Shown here piece after piece: positions 27,604 through 35,440 of a stretch of 37,720 bases of DNA. Under the pieces are notes generated by a model. The model saw nothing but the letters and a program-made list of their open reading frames with translations. It was not told the origin of the DNA and did not search any database. This stretch comes from Chloroflexota bacterium (GTDB lineage: Bacteria > Chloroflexota > Anaerolineae > Aggregatilineales > Phototrophicaceae): the NCBI GenBank assembly GCA_011523515.1, contig WTGO01000142.1:1-37720 (forward strand), in the 5' to 3' direction. Numbering within the stretch: the stretch's first letter is position 1; every line of letters begins with the position of its first letter. The translations under genes were made by a program, and so were the position numbers.

Positions 27604-28809
27604 ATGCGCGCAAGGACAATTATTCAACTTCTAATCGTGACGCTACTCGTCGCGACACCAGCGCTGGCGCAGGATGCGGGCAAGCCGACTATCGCTATTC
27701 TGCGTTACGGCGGCACGACCCTTACGGCTTTGGCCGAAACGGGCATATTAGATATGCTTGAAGCCTACGGCATTGTTAATGCGGACGAACGGGCCATTCT
27801 GGACCAGGCGGAAGATCTGCAAGGCGAGCGCATTAATATCATCTATGGCGACGCCAGCTTCGATATTCCGACGGCGAATATTATGGTGGAAGATGCTCTG
27901 GACCGGGGCGCCGACGCGCTCCTGACCCTTTCAACACCAGTGTCACAAATCGCGGCCAATATCACGCGCCAAATGGACGACCCGCCGGCCGTCATCTTCG
28001 CGATAGTGACCGCGCCCTACTTCGCCGGCATTGCCGACGCTCCTTGTATCAAAGACAGCCACATCGCCGGTACGCAGACGGAAGTGCCCTACGATGAATT
28101 TGTGCCACTGCTAAAGGTGCAGGATCCGAATATGCAGTTGATAGGCACAATCGTGAATCTGGCTGAACCCAATAGCGTCTTCGGCGCGGAACGCATCACC
28201 GATCTTGCCAACGAATTGGGGATGCAAGTCGAAGTAGCTCCAGTAGTCAAAATTGCCGATTTGCCGCTTGCCGCCGCCAGCTTGATCAGCAAGGGCGTCG
28301 AGGCGATCGTTTTGCCCGCCGGTTACACCACCTCCAACGGTTTGCTCGCAATTGTAGAGACGGCCGCAGAGACCGGCGGGATACCAATCTTTTCCATAAT
28401 CGCGCAGCATGTCTATCGTGGCGCAACTGTGGGCGCCGACTTCTACAGCTTGTATCGCGAAGGCGTAACTGCCGCCCGCATGTTGATTGGTCATCTGAAT
28501 GGCGACATTGACATCTCGCGTCTGAGCGTCAACTTAAGACCAGGTTTCACGGTCGCGATCAATCTTGATGCGGCAGCCGAGGCCGGCGTGACGATCTCGG
28601 ATGACCTGATGGCGATGGCGGACTGGACGATTGCAGACGGGAAAAGCACCGAAGGCGTCACGCCCGAGTTGCCCGAAGTCGGAACCGAGTTGGAAGAAAT
28701 GCCTTTGGAAGAGCGGCGCGCGGCGGACCTGGAATTCCTGGCCGGGCTGGAATGCAGTCCTAAGATGATTGCCGAGCAGCAGGCGGCGCTGGACGCGGAG
28801 ACTGAGTAA
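27604..28809 (+). CDS. PF04392-type solute-binding protein, copy 2
   Basis: 401 residues from ATG 27604, with AGAGAG upstream. Signal peptide about 1-22, cleavage after ALA before QDAG, no lipobox. Family segments: TIAILRYGGTTLTALAETGILDML, ALLTLSTPVSQIAANITRQM, VIFAIVTAPYFAGIADAPC, LIGTIVNLAEPNSVFGAERI, VYRGATVGADFYSLYREGV. Cys148 and Cys384 are the only mature cysteines. It is closest by eye to copies 4 and 6 (VYRGAT.GA, AGVTIS). The intergenic gap to copy 1 is 109 nt, without a terminator, so the pair can be co-transcribed; copy 3 follows after only 36 nt. Confidence 0.9.
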   Translation: MRARTIIQLLIVTLLVATPALAQDAGKPTIAILRYGGTTLTALAETGILDMLEAYGIVNADERAILDQAEDLQGERINIIYGDASFDIPTANIMVEDALDRGADALLTLSTPVSQIAANITRQMDDPPAVIFAIVTAPYFAGIADAPCIKDSHIAGTQTEVPYDEFVPLLKVQDPNMQLIGTIVNLAEPNSVFGAERITDLANELGMQVEVAPVVKIADLPLAAASLISKGVEAIVLPAGYTTSNGLLAIVETAAETGGIPIFSIIAQHVYRGATVGADFYSLYREGVTAARMLIGHLNGDIDISRLSVNLRPGFTVAINLDAAAEAGVTISDDLMAMADWTIADGKSTEGVTPELPEVGTELEEMPLEERRAADLEFLAGLECSPKMIAEQQAALDAETE

Positions 28810-28845
28810 GTCGTACAAATATGATCAGTCACATGAGGAGTTGAA

Positions 28846-30027
28846 ATGTATTGGAAGTCCTTGCTAGTCCTAATCGCTCTGTCATTGCTGCTGGCGCCGG
28901 CGCTGGCTCAAGACGCGGACAAGCCGACCATCGCCATCTTGAGCTTTGGGCAGACACCGCTGAATGCGCTGACGAGACTGGGCATCCTTGACGTATTGCA
29001 AGCCTACCAGTTCATCATCGCCGATGAGCGCGCCCTTTTGAATGATGTGCAGGATCTTGAAGGCGAGCATGTCAATATCATTTGGGGGGATGGCGGTATG
29101 GACCTGCCGACCGCCAACATCATGGTCGAGAACGCGCTGGACCGCGGCGCGGATATCTTGCTGCCGCTAATGACGCCGGTGGCGCAGATTGCCGCCAATC
29201 TCACACTCGACCTGGAGCAGCGGCCGCTCGTCCTCTTCAGCATTGTATCCGCGCCCTACACTGCGGGCATCGCTGACGCGCCCTGTGTAAAACCGCCGCA
29301 TATCGCGGGAACCCAGGCGCAAGTGCCCTTTGATGAGATTGTGTCTCTACTGCGCGTACAGCAGCCGGATATAAGTAAGGTCGGCACCATGGTGAACGCG
29401 GCCGAACCAAACAGCGTCAATGGACTAGAGCAAATCAGAACACACGCCGAAGCGCTTGGCATGACAGTGGAAGCCGCTCCGATAACGAATCTGTCGGATG
29501 TGCCGGTGGCCGCGGAAACGCTGCTGGACAAAGGCGTCGAAGCGATCTTGATCTCCAGCAGCGCTCTTGAAGTCAGAGGGCTATCCGCAATTGCGGAAGT
29601 GGCGGCGGAATATGGCGTGCCCGTATATTCTCCGGCGGTCGGCAATGTCCACCGCGGCGCGCATATCGGCGCCGGCTTCGATGACTTTTATCGTGAAGGC
29701 GTCGTGGTCGGGCGCATGCTGACCGCCCATTTGGAAGAGACCATTGATGTCTCCTCGCTCGCCATCAACGCCTTGCCCAGCCTTGGGGTCGCGCTGAACC
29801 TGGATTCAGCGACCGAGGCCGGTTTCAGTTTTTCGGAGGAATTGCTGGCGCTGGCGGATTACGTCATCGAAAATGGCAAGAGTACGCAAGATCGGACGCC
29901 GCCCAGCTTACCCGAAATGACTCTCGAAGAGCGGCGCGCGGCGGATTTGGAGTTCCTGGCCGCGCTGCAATGCACACCGGAGATGATCGCCGAACAGCTG
30001 GCCGCGCTTGAAGCTGCGGACGCCTAA
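28846..30027 (+). CDS. PF04392-type solute-binding protein, copy 3
   Basis: 393 residues from ATG 28846, with GAGGAG 5 nt before it. Signal peptide about 1-22, cleavage after ALA before QDAD, no lipobox. It shares TIAILSFGQTPLNALTRLGILDVLQAY, ILLPLMTPVAQIAANLTLDL, SAPYTAGIADAPC and HRGAHIGAGFDDFYREGVVVGRML; the FDDFY/VGRM variant groups it with copy 5 rather than copies 2 and 4. Mature cysteines are only C147 and C376. A strong terminator (30061-30091) follows, so this gene ends the first transcription unit of the array. The differences in the ligand-cleft regions suggest that it binds something else than copies 2 and 4; inference only. Confidence 0.9.
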   Translation: MYWKSLLVLIALSLLLAPALAQDADKPTIAILSFGQTPLNALTRLGILDVLQAYQFIIADERALLNDVQDLEGEHVNIIWGDGGMDLPTANIMVENALDRGADILLPLMTPVAQIAANLTLDLEQRPLVLFSIVSAPYTAGIADAPCVKPPHIAGTQAQVPFDEIVSLLRVQQPDISKVGTMVNAAEPNSVNGLEQIRTHAEALGMTVEAAPITNLSDVPVAAETLLDKGVEAILISSSALEVRGLSAIAEVAAEYGVPVYSPAVGNVHRGAHIGAGFDDFYREGVVVGRMLTAHLEETIDVSSLAINALPSLGVALNLDSATEAGFSFSEELLALADYVIENGKSTQDRTPPSLPEMTLEERRAADLEFLAALQCTPEMIAEQLAALEAADA

Positions 30028-30060
30028 GCGAAGCGCCCCTGCACAGGAGACGCGTAGCCA

Positions 30061-30091
30061 GAGGGCGACTCGGGAGAGCCGTCCTCTTTTT
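30061..30091 (+). terminator. rho-independent terminator after binding-protein copy 3
   Basis: GAGGGCGACTC (30061-30071), loop GGGA, GAGCCGTCCTC (30076-30086), then TTTTT. The stem is 11 bp with one mismatch and one G-U pair. Confidence 0.85.
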
Positions 30092-30119
30092 GTTTCTTTT
30101 CACGAAAACCTGATATTAC

Positions 30120-30147
30120 TTGACAAGACGCAGACGCAAACTACTAT
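30120..30147 (+). promoter_or_regulatory. sigma-70-like promoter ahead of binding-protein copy 4
   Basis: TTGACA (30120-30125, exact consensus), a 16-nt spacer, TACTAT (30142-30147), 50 nt ahead of the ATG at 30198 and just after the terminator of copy 3. Copy 4 can therefore be expressed independently. Confidence 0.55.
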
Positions 30148-30197
30148 GACAGTGTTTGACTCTGCTCCCCTGGAAGCTGTTTGTCAGGAGCCGCCCT

Positions 30198-31397
30198 ATG
30201 AACAGATTCGCATCGTTGATTGTAGTCTCCCTGTACTGCCTTGTAACATCACTTGCCAGCGCAAATGGAGATACGCCAACGATCGCTATTCTGCGCTATG
30301 GCGGCTCGTCGCTTGTTTCGCTGTCGGAAAAAGGCATCCTCGATATGCTGCAAGTCTACGGATTAATCAATGCCGATGAGCGCGCAATCCTGGACCAATC
30401 GAAAGATCTCAATGGCGAACACATTGATGTAATCTATCGCGACGCCGGTTTTGATTTGGCCAACGCCAGACTTATGCTTGAAGAATCCCTCGACAGCGAC
30501 GTCGATATCCTGCTGACGCTCTCGACGCCGGTGACACAGCTGGCCGCGCATACCGCGCGTGAGATGCGTGATCCGCCGCAGATCATTTTCGCCATTGTCG
30601 GCGCGCCATATTTTGCCGGAATTGCCGACGCGCCTTGTGTCAAAGACGACCATATCGCCGGAACCCGGACAGATATACCTTATGAACAGTACGTCAATTT
30701 GCTGCCGCTGTTCAATCCCGGCTTGACCGTAATTGGCGCCATTGTCAATCCGTCCCAGCCCGATAGCGTTTTTGGCGGCGAACGCATCGCAGAATTTGCG
30801 GGTGAGCTGGGCATCGCGGTGGAGACAGCCACGGTATCCTCGCTGTCTGATCTGCCAATTGCAACGGACAGCCTGATCGCCAAGGGCGCTGAGGCGATAG
30901 TCGTGCCGGGCGGCGCTACAGTAGCGATCGGCATGTCGGCTATCGTCGACAACGCGACGGAACATGGCATCGCCGTCTTCTCGCCTGTATCGCAGCATGT
31001 GTATCGCGGCGCCACTGTCGGCGCCGGCTTCTACAGTTTCTATCACGAGGGCGTCATTGCCGCGCGCATGCTCGTGGCGCGCCTCAACGACGAGGTTGAT
31101 CTATCGCGGATCAGCATCAATCTGACACCGGGCTTCACAGTCGCGCTCAATCTAGATGCGGCGGCGGCGGCCGGCGTCACGATCTCTGAGGAGTTGCAAG
31201 CATTGGCGGACTGGACAATCGCGGATGGGGCAAGCACGGAGGGCGTATCGCCCGAGTTGCCGGAGATAGGCGCAGAACTGCAACCCATGAGCCTGGAGGA
31301 CAGGCGCGAAGCCGACCTTGAATTCCTGGCTGCGCTAGAATGTGGGGAGGCGATGATCGCCGAGCAAAAGGCCAAATTGGACGCGGCGAACAGCTAG
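30198..31397 (+). CDS. PF04392-type solute-binding protein, copy 4
   Basis: 399 residues from ATG 30198, chosen because CAGGAG lies 7 nt upstream and a signal peptide begins there (RFASLIVVSLYCLVTSLASA, cleavage before NGD). Family segments: TIAILRYGGSSLVSLSEKGILDML, ILLTLSTPVTQLAAHTARE, AIVGAPYFAGIADAPC, VIGAIVNPSQPDSVFGGERI, VYRGATVGAGFYSFYHEGVIAARM. Very like copy 2 throughout, so a fairly recent duplicate of it or of a common parent. Mature cysteines are C147 and C382 only. It has its own candidate promoter. No clear terminator follows; copy 5 starts 97 nt later. Confidence 0.9.
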   Translation: MNRFASLIVVSLYCLVTSLASANGDTPTIAILRYGGSSLVSLSEKGILDMLQVYGLINADERAILDQSKDLNGEHIDVIYRDAGFDLANARLMLEESLDSDVDILLTLSTPVTQLAAHTAREMRDPPQIIFAIVGAPYFAGIADAPCVKDDHIAGTRTDIPYEQYVNLLPLFNPGLTVIGAIVNPSQPDSVFGGERIAEFAGELGIAVETATVSSLSDLPIATDSLIAKGAEAIVVPGGATVAIGMSAIVDNATEHGIAVFSPVSQHVYRGATVGAGFYSFYHEGVIAARMLVARLNDEVDLSRISINLTPGFTVALNLDAAAAAGVTISEELQALADWTIADGASTEGVSPELPEIGAELQPMSLEDRREADLEFLAALECGEAMIAEQKAKLDAANS

Positions 31398-31494
31398 ATC
31401 GCAGCAGCGCCGCGCTCGCCAGAAGTAACCAACACCTTCAATAATGTGATATATTGATATGTAATGTTCACAAATCGATACTTCGGGAGACGAT

Positions 31495-32685
31495 GTGATT
31501 AAACGAATCCTAGCAATTATACTTTGTTGCGCCGTGTTGTCAGTCTTCGCGCCAATTGTTGTTGCGAGTGGCGAAGAAAATCCGACGATCGCCTTCCTGC
31601 GCTTTCGTGCCACCGGAACCGAGGATATTGCAAAACCCGGCATTTGGGATGTCTTGCAGGCTCACGAGTTGATTTCGCCATCCGAGCGCGAATTGCTGGA
31701 TGAGAACCTGGATCTGACCGGCGAGCACATCAATGTGTTTTGGCTGGACGCAGCCAGTGACATCACCAACGTGAACGCAATGGTGGAGAAGACGCTGGAT
31801 CGCGGCGCCGACATTCTGCTGACATTTTCAACGCCGGTCACGCAGATTTCGGCAAACATCACCAAGGAAATGGATGACCCGCCGATCCTAATCTTCGCCA
31901 TCGTCAGCGCGCCTTATTCCGCCGGCATCGCCGATTCGCCTTGTATCAAGATGCCACATGTCACCGGCTCCCACGTGACGGTTCCTTACGAGCAATATGT
32001 GGCCTTGTCCCAGGTCCAGCAGCCCGATGTTCAGACCATCGGCACGATAGTCGATCCGGCGCAAACGCAAAGCGTTTACGGCGTCAGCCAGATCACTCAT
32101 TTCGCCGAAGCGCTGGGCTTAAACGTTGAAGTCGCCTCCATCGCATCGGGGGCTGATCTGCCCCAGGCGACGGCGAGCCTGGCGGACAAAGGCGTTGAGA
32201 TGTTGATGATAGGCGCGGGTTACACGGAGTCGAGAGGTATTCCGGCCGTCCTTGGCGTGGCGAAAGACTACGGAATCCCCGTCTTCGGCGTGTCCCCGCG
32301 CATGATTCATCATGGCGCGGTGGTCGGGGCCGGCTTTGATGACTTCTATGGCGAAGGCGTGACAGTCGGGCGGATGATCGCCGCTTATATTGACGGTATG
32401 CTGGATGTCAGCACGACCGCTATCAGCGCCAGAGTGGACATCGGCGTGGCCGTCAATCTCGATACGGCTGAGGAATTCGGGATCACCGTTGCCGATTCCA
32501 TAGTGGACAGGGCCGTCATGGTTATCGAAGACGGGGAGCTCAATGTCTTTAGCGAGCCGCCCAGTTTGCCGGAGATGACGCTGGAAGAGCGCAAGGCGGA
32601 CGACGCCGCGTTCCTGGCGGAGCTGGAGTGCACGGCCGAGCGCATCGCCGAGGAACAAGCGGCGCTGGATGCTGCTGGCGAATGA
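31495..32685 (+). CDS. PF04392-type solute-binding protein, copy 5
   Basis: 396 residues from a GTG start at 31495, with GGGAG 5 nt upstream. The GTG overlaps a minimal ATG-TGA (31493-31498) in another frame, an unusual start arrangement. Signal peptide about 1-24 (ILAIILCCAVLSVFAPIVVA, cleavage before SGEE). Family segments: TIAFLRFRATGTEDIAKPGIWDVLQAH, ILLTFSTPVTQISANITKEM, SAPYSAGIADSPC, HHGAVVGAGFDDFYGEGVTVGRMIA. It groups with copy 3. Mature cysteines are C150 and C379 only. AT-rich DNA ahead of it (31438-31465, with TATATT) may hold a promoter. A terminator follows at 32716. Confidence 0.9.
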   Translation: MIKRILAIILCCAVLSVFAPIVVASGEENPTIAFLRFRATGTEDIAKPGIWDVLQAHELISPSERELLDENLDLTGEHINVFWLDAASDITNVNAMVEKTLDRGADILLTFSTPVTQISANITKEMDDPPILIFAIVSAPYSAGIADSPCIKMPHVTGSHVTVPYEQYVALSQVQQPDVQTIGTIVDPAQTQSVYGVSQITHFAEALGLNVEVASIASGADLPQATASLADKGVEMLMIGAGYTESRGIPAVLGVAKDYGIPVFGVSPRMIHHGAVVGAGFDDFYGEGVTVGRMIAAYIDGMLDVSTTAISARVDIGVAVNLDTAEEFGITVADSIVDRAVMVIEDGELNVFSEPPSLPEMTLEERKADDAAFLAELECTAERIAEEQAALDAAGE

Positions 32686-32715
32686 CCTCTACATCGTTAA
32701 GGGCGTGACAAAACC

Positions 32716-32741
32716 GGGCGGTTGGAGACAATCGCCCTTTT
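32716..32741 (+). terminator. rho-independent terminator after binding-protein copy 5
   Basis: GGGCGGTTG (32716-32724), loop GAGA, CAATCGCCC (32729-32737), then TTTT. The 9-bp stem has one G-U pair. It resembles the terminators of copies 3 and 6. Confidence 0.85.
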
Positions 32742-32793
32742 CGTTTCTAGTCACGCCTTTTGTCGGCGGCAGTTCTGAGCGGCGTCCACCGCT

Positions 32794-34254
32794 TTAGTTT
32801 TCGTCGACTTCCCAGATCCGGCTTGCTCTCGCGTCAAAGAAACCGCGGTTGGTCGCTTTCAAGCGCCAGATGTTCACCGAGCGAAAGTGTGTCGGCCTGA
32901 CGAAGGAGTAGCCGCGCAGGTTGCCGGCAGCGTGGTACTCCATATCACAGGCGACTACCGCTTGCCTGTCGTTGACGAAGACTTCCACCAGATACTTGTC
33001 GATGAAGATTCGCAGGTGAATGCCCTCCCCGGCGGGCAAGTCGGAAACGGCGAAAGGCGCTTCGGTATCGCCGACGCGCAAGCGGCCGTATTCGGGCAGG
33101 AAGAGCACCGGGAGTCCGGCGCGCGTCTCATCCGCGAAAAGCTGTACGCCAAAGCGCTTGCGTTCTGCTTGAGAACGCTCGACAACGATTTCGATCTCAT
33201 AGGCGTCGCCATCCAACTCGGCGATAGGCGCGCTGGCCAGCAGCTGTTCGTCGTTGTAGCTCGCCGGGACTTCGACTTGATCGAGCTGGACGCGATCGTG
33301 GCGGAGCGTCTCCAATTCTCGCAGCGGGCGCATCCGCAGTCGTCCGTCTGACCCCAGCCACAATTCGCGCGGCAGCGACTGTAAGCTGCGCTCGGCGATA
33401 TCCGCGTGCAGCGAGCGCAGCCAGGCCCACATGACGCGCCGGCCATCGGGCGTCAGCACCGACTCCGGCGCGAAGTAATCGCGATCCAGCGCCGCGTAGA
33501 GCGATTGCTGCGGGCGGCGCCAATTCATGCGACCATGCGTCTGCGGTACGAATTGCTCGGCTGCGCTGTCCCAATCGCCCAGATAATAGCGGCAGCCGTA
33601 AGGATGGCTGATGCAGAGCAGCATCCACTTGTCGCCAAGCTGAAAAAAATTGGGGCAGGAGATGTCTTCGCCGATGGCGGTGTCGGGCAGTTCGTGTTGC
33701 AGGAAGTCGCCCAGATACGTCCAGGTTTTGAGATCATGCGAGCGCAGAATCGGCGGCTTTTGCCCGCCGGATATGGCGTAATAAATATTGTCGATCAGGA
33801 AGCAGTCCGGGTCCCAATGAGTCATGTCAGGCTTATCGCCGGTCCGGGTGAGGGGCTCGATGGCGTAGGGCTTTTCCCAGGCGGAAAGTTGCCGATCTTT
33901 GGCGATGGCGATGAAGTTGCGCCCGGATTTCTGCCCATGATATATGGCGGCGGGCCTGCCGTTTTTGGTGATGAAGCCGGTGCCGCTGAACATGCCGTGC
34001 CCGGTGAAAGACGGCTGCAATTTGGTCGTCTGCCAGGTCCAATGCAGCATATCCTCGCTGGTCGCGTGAATGAAGGCATAGGACACTTCGCCCCGCCATT
34101 GATGTTTCAAAATGTAATGCAGATGACAAAAGCCGTCGAGGAAGAAGATGGCGTTGGGATCGCCCGGCGAGCTGTCTTCGCCCGGGTGCATCAAGTGAAA
34201 ATTCAGCGCTTGATTGTCCGTTACCGTCGTCGCAGCCACGCTCATTCGCCTCAT
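32794..34254 (-). CDS. divergent GH32 family protein (beta-fructosidase-like)
   Basis: 486 residues from ATG 34254 (a second ATG lies at 34245). The five-bladed propeller of GH32 occupies about residues 15-310 and a beta-sandwich about 340-470 (VVERSQAERKRFGVQLF, LRIFIDKYLVEVFVNDRQ). The three GH32 landmarks are altered: the nucleophile motif is GDPNA (Asp32) instead of NDPNG, the RDP motif is WDPD (Asp148), and the acid/base EC motif is ISC (Ser189-Cys190), with Glu186 four residues before the Cys. Later family segments are normal (RDYFAPESVLTPDGRRVMWAW). There is no signal peptide, so it would act in the cytoplasm on an imported fructoside. It sits against the direction of the binding-protein array, between copies 5 and 6. 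Activity is uncertain. Confidence 0.8.
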   Translation of the reverse strand: MRRMSVAATTVTDNQALNFHLMHPGEDSSPGDPNAIFFLDGFCHLHYILKHQWRGEVSYAFIHATSEDMLHWTWQTTKLQPSFTGHGMFSGTGFITKNGRPAAIYHGQKSGRNFIAIAKDRQLSAWEKPYAIEPLTRTGDKPDMTHWDPDCFLIDNIYYAISGGQKPPILRSHDLKTWTYLGDFLQHELPDTAIGEDISCPNFFQLGDKWMLLCISHPYGCRYYLGDWDSAAEQFVPQTHGRMNWRRPQQSLYAALDRDYFAPESVLTPDGRRVMWAWLRSLHADIAERSLQSLPRELWLGSDGRLRMRPLRELETLRHDRVQLDQVEVPASYNDEQLLASAPIAELDGDAYEIEIVVERSQAERKRFGVQLFADETRAGLPVLFLPEYGRLRVGDTEAPFAVSDLPAGEGIHLRIFIDKYLVEVFVNDRQAVVACDMEYHAAGNLRGYSFVRPTHFRSVNIWRLKATNRGFFDARASRIWEVDEN

Positions 34255-34435
34255 GATTTACGTTCAGTTCAAGCTGACGATACCACATGGGCGAGCGTTA
34301 GGCGAAAATTCCCGGCGCCGACGTCGTTAGTGGGCTTTCTGCCGCAGGAAAGGCCGAACATGCTGGCCGCAGCGCGCGCCAAAGCGGACGGAGCGAGACG
34401 AGCGCCCGCTTCTTGTTTCCACGCGAAGCCGCGCG

Positions 34436-35323
34436 TTTGACCTGAAGCTGTTTTCTATAGATCGTTGTATTAAGGATCCTTCCAACGTCAATCTGTCGGT
34501 CAAGGGCACGCTCGATTTGCTGCAAGCCTATGGCTATATCAATGAGGAGGAACGCGCTACATTGGACCAGCGGCAAGACCTCGAGGGCGATGCCGCTTAC
34601 GACATCGGCCTTGCGAATCTTATGGTGCGCGATGCGCTGGATAAAAACCCTGATGCCTTGATTACCATTACCACGCCGGTGTCGCAATTGGCCGTGAACG
34701 CCACCTTGGAAATGGACGACCCGCCAATAATTGTCTTCAACGTCGTGCCCAACCCTTATGTCGCCGGCATCGCCGATGCGCCCTGCATCAAACCGGCGCA
34801 CGTCTCCGCTTCACAGTTTTTGGCGCCTTACGATCGCATTGTCCCTTTGATGCTTCTGCAAAATCCTGATATGCAAGTGGCGAACGAACATCGCCTGCCC
34901 GTCATGTATACCGCGGGCAATGCCGTTTATCGCGGCGCGACAATCGGCGCTGGCGTCTACAGCTACTTCAAGGAAGGCGTCATCGCAGCGCGTATGCTGC
35001 TCGCGCATTGGGAAGGCGCGATGGACATTGCCGCCGCCGGCATCAATTTGCAAAACGACATGAGCGTGGGCGTGAATTTGGACGTAGCGGCCGACCAGGG
35101 TCTTGAGATTTCACCAGAAGTACTTGCTGCGGCTGACTTTGTGGTAGAAGACGGGCAGAGCAGCGAAGGCGTTACGCCAGGCCTGCCCGAGGTGAATCCA
35201 TACCTGGACGATATGACAGTGGACCAGCGCCGCGCGGTTGACCTGGCCTTCCTGGAGACCCTGCGCTGCACGGATGAAATGATCGCTGAGCAGCAAGCGC
35301 AGTTGGACGCGGACAGCGAATAA
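34436..35323 (+). pseudogene. PF04392-type solute-binding protein, copy 6, broken
   Basis: An open frame recognisable as the same family from about 34490 (LSVKGTLDLLQAYGYINEEERATLDQ) to the stop at 35323. The signal peptide and first strand are gone; the frame upstream is open but unrelated. A short in-frame gap removes the INIIYG segment after DLEG, and about 75 residues of the second lobe are missing between NPDMQVA and the HRLPVMYT segment. The rest is well kept: ITITTPVSQLAVNATLEM, VAGIADAPC, VYRGATIGAGVYSYFKEGVIAARMLL and the C-terminal AFLETLRCTDEMIAEQQA. It is closest to copies 2 and 4. Without a signal peptide and half a lobe it cannot be a working receptor. A good terminator still follows. 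Confidence 0.75.
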
Positions 35324-35351
35324 TTAACAAGCAGCGACCTGCGCTGCATTG

Positions 35352-35382
35352 GAGGGCGGCTCCTCGCAGTCGCCCTCTTTTT
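35352..35382 (+). terminator. rho-independent terminator after binding-protein copy 6
   Basis: GAGGGCGGCT (35352-35361), loop CCTCGC, AGTCGCCCTC (35368-35377), then TTTTT. The stem is 10 bp with one G-U pair. It is the best terminator in the window. Confidence 0.88.
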
Positions 35383-35440
35383 GTTTGCCGGCGACAGTGT
35401 AAAATTAGCGCGGTGTCATCCCCAGACGAGGAATCGAACC

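Noticed and set aside
26292..32685. Assignment of tryptophan or another aromatic amino acid as ligand of the array
   Set aside because: The link rests only on the architecture of trpXYZ; the binding-cleft residues differ between copies and cannot be matched to a ligand by eye.
33406..34440. A 344-codon plus-strand open frame opposite the GH32 gene
   Set aside because: Mostly antisense to GH32, which has continuous GH32 fold signatures; no start site or family pattern on the plus strand.
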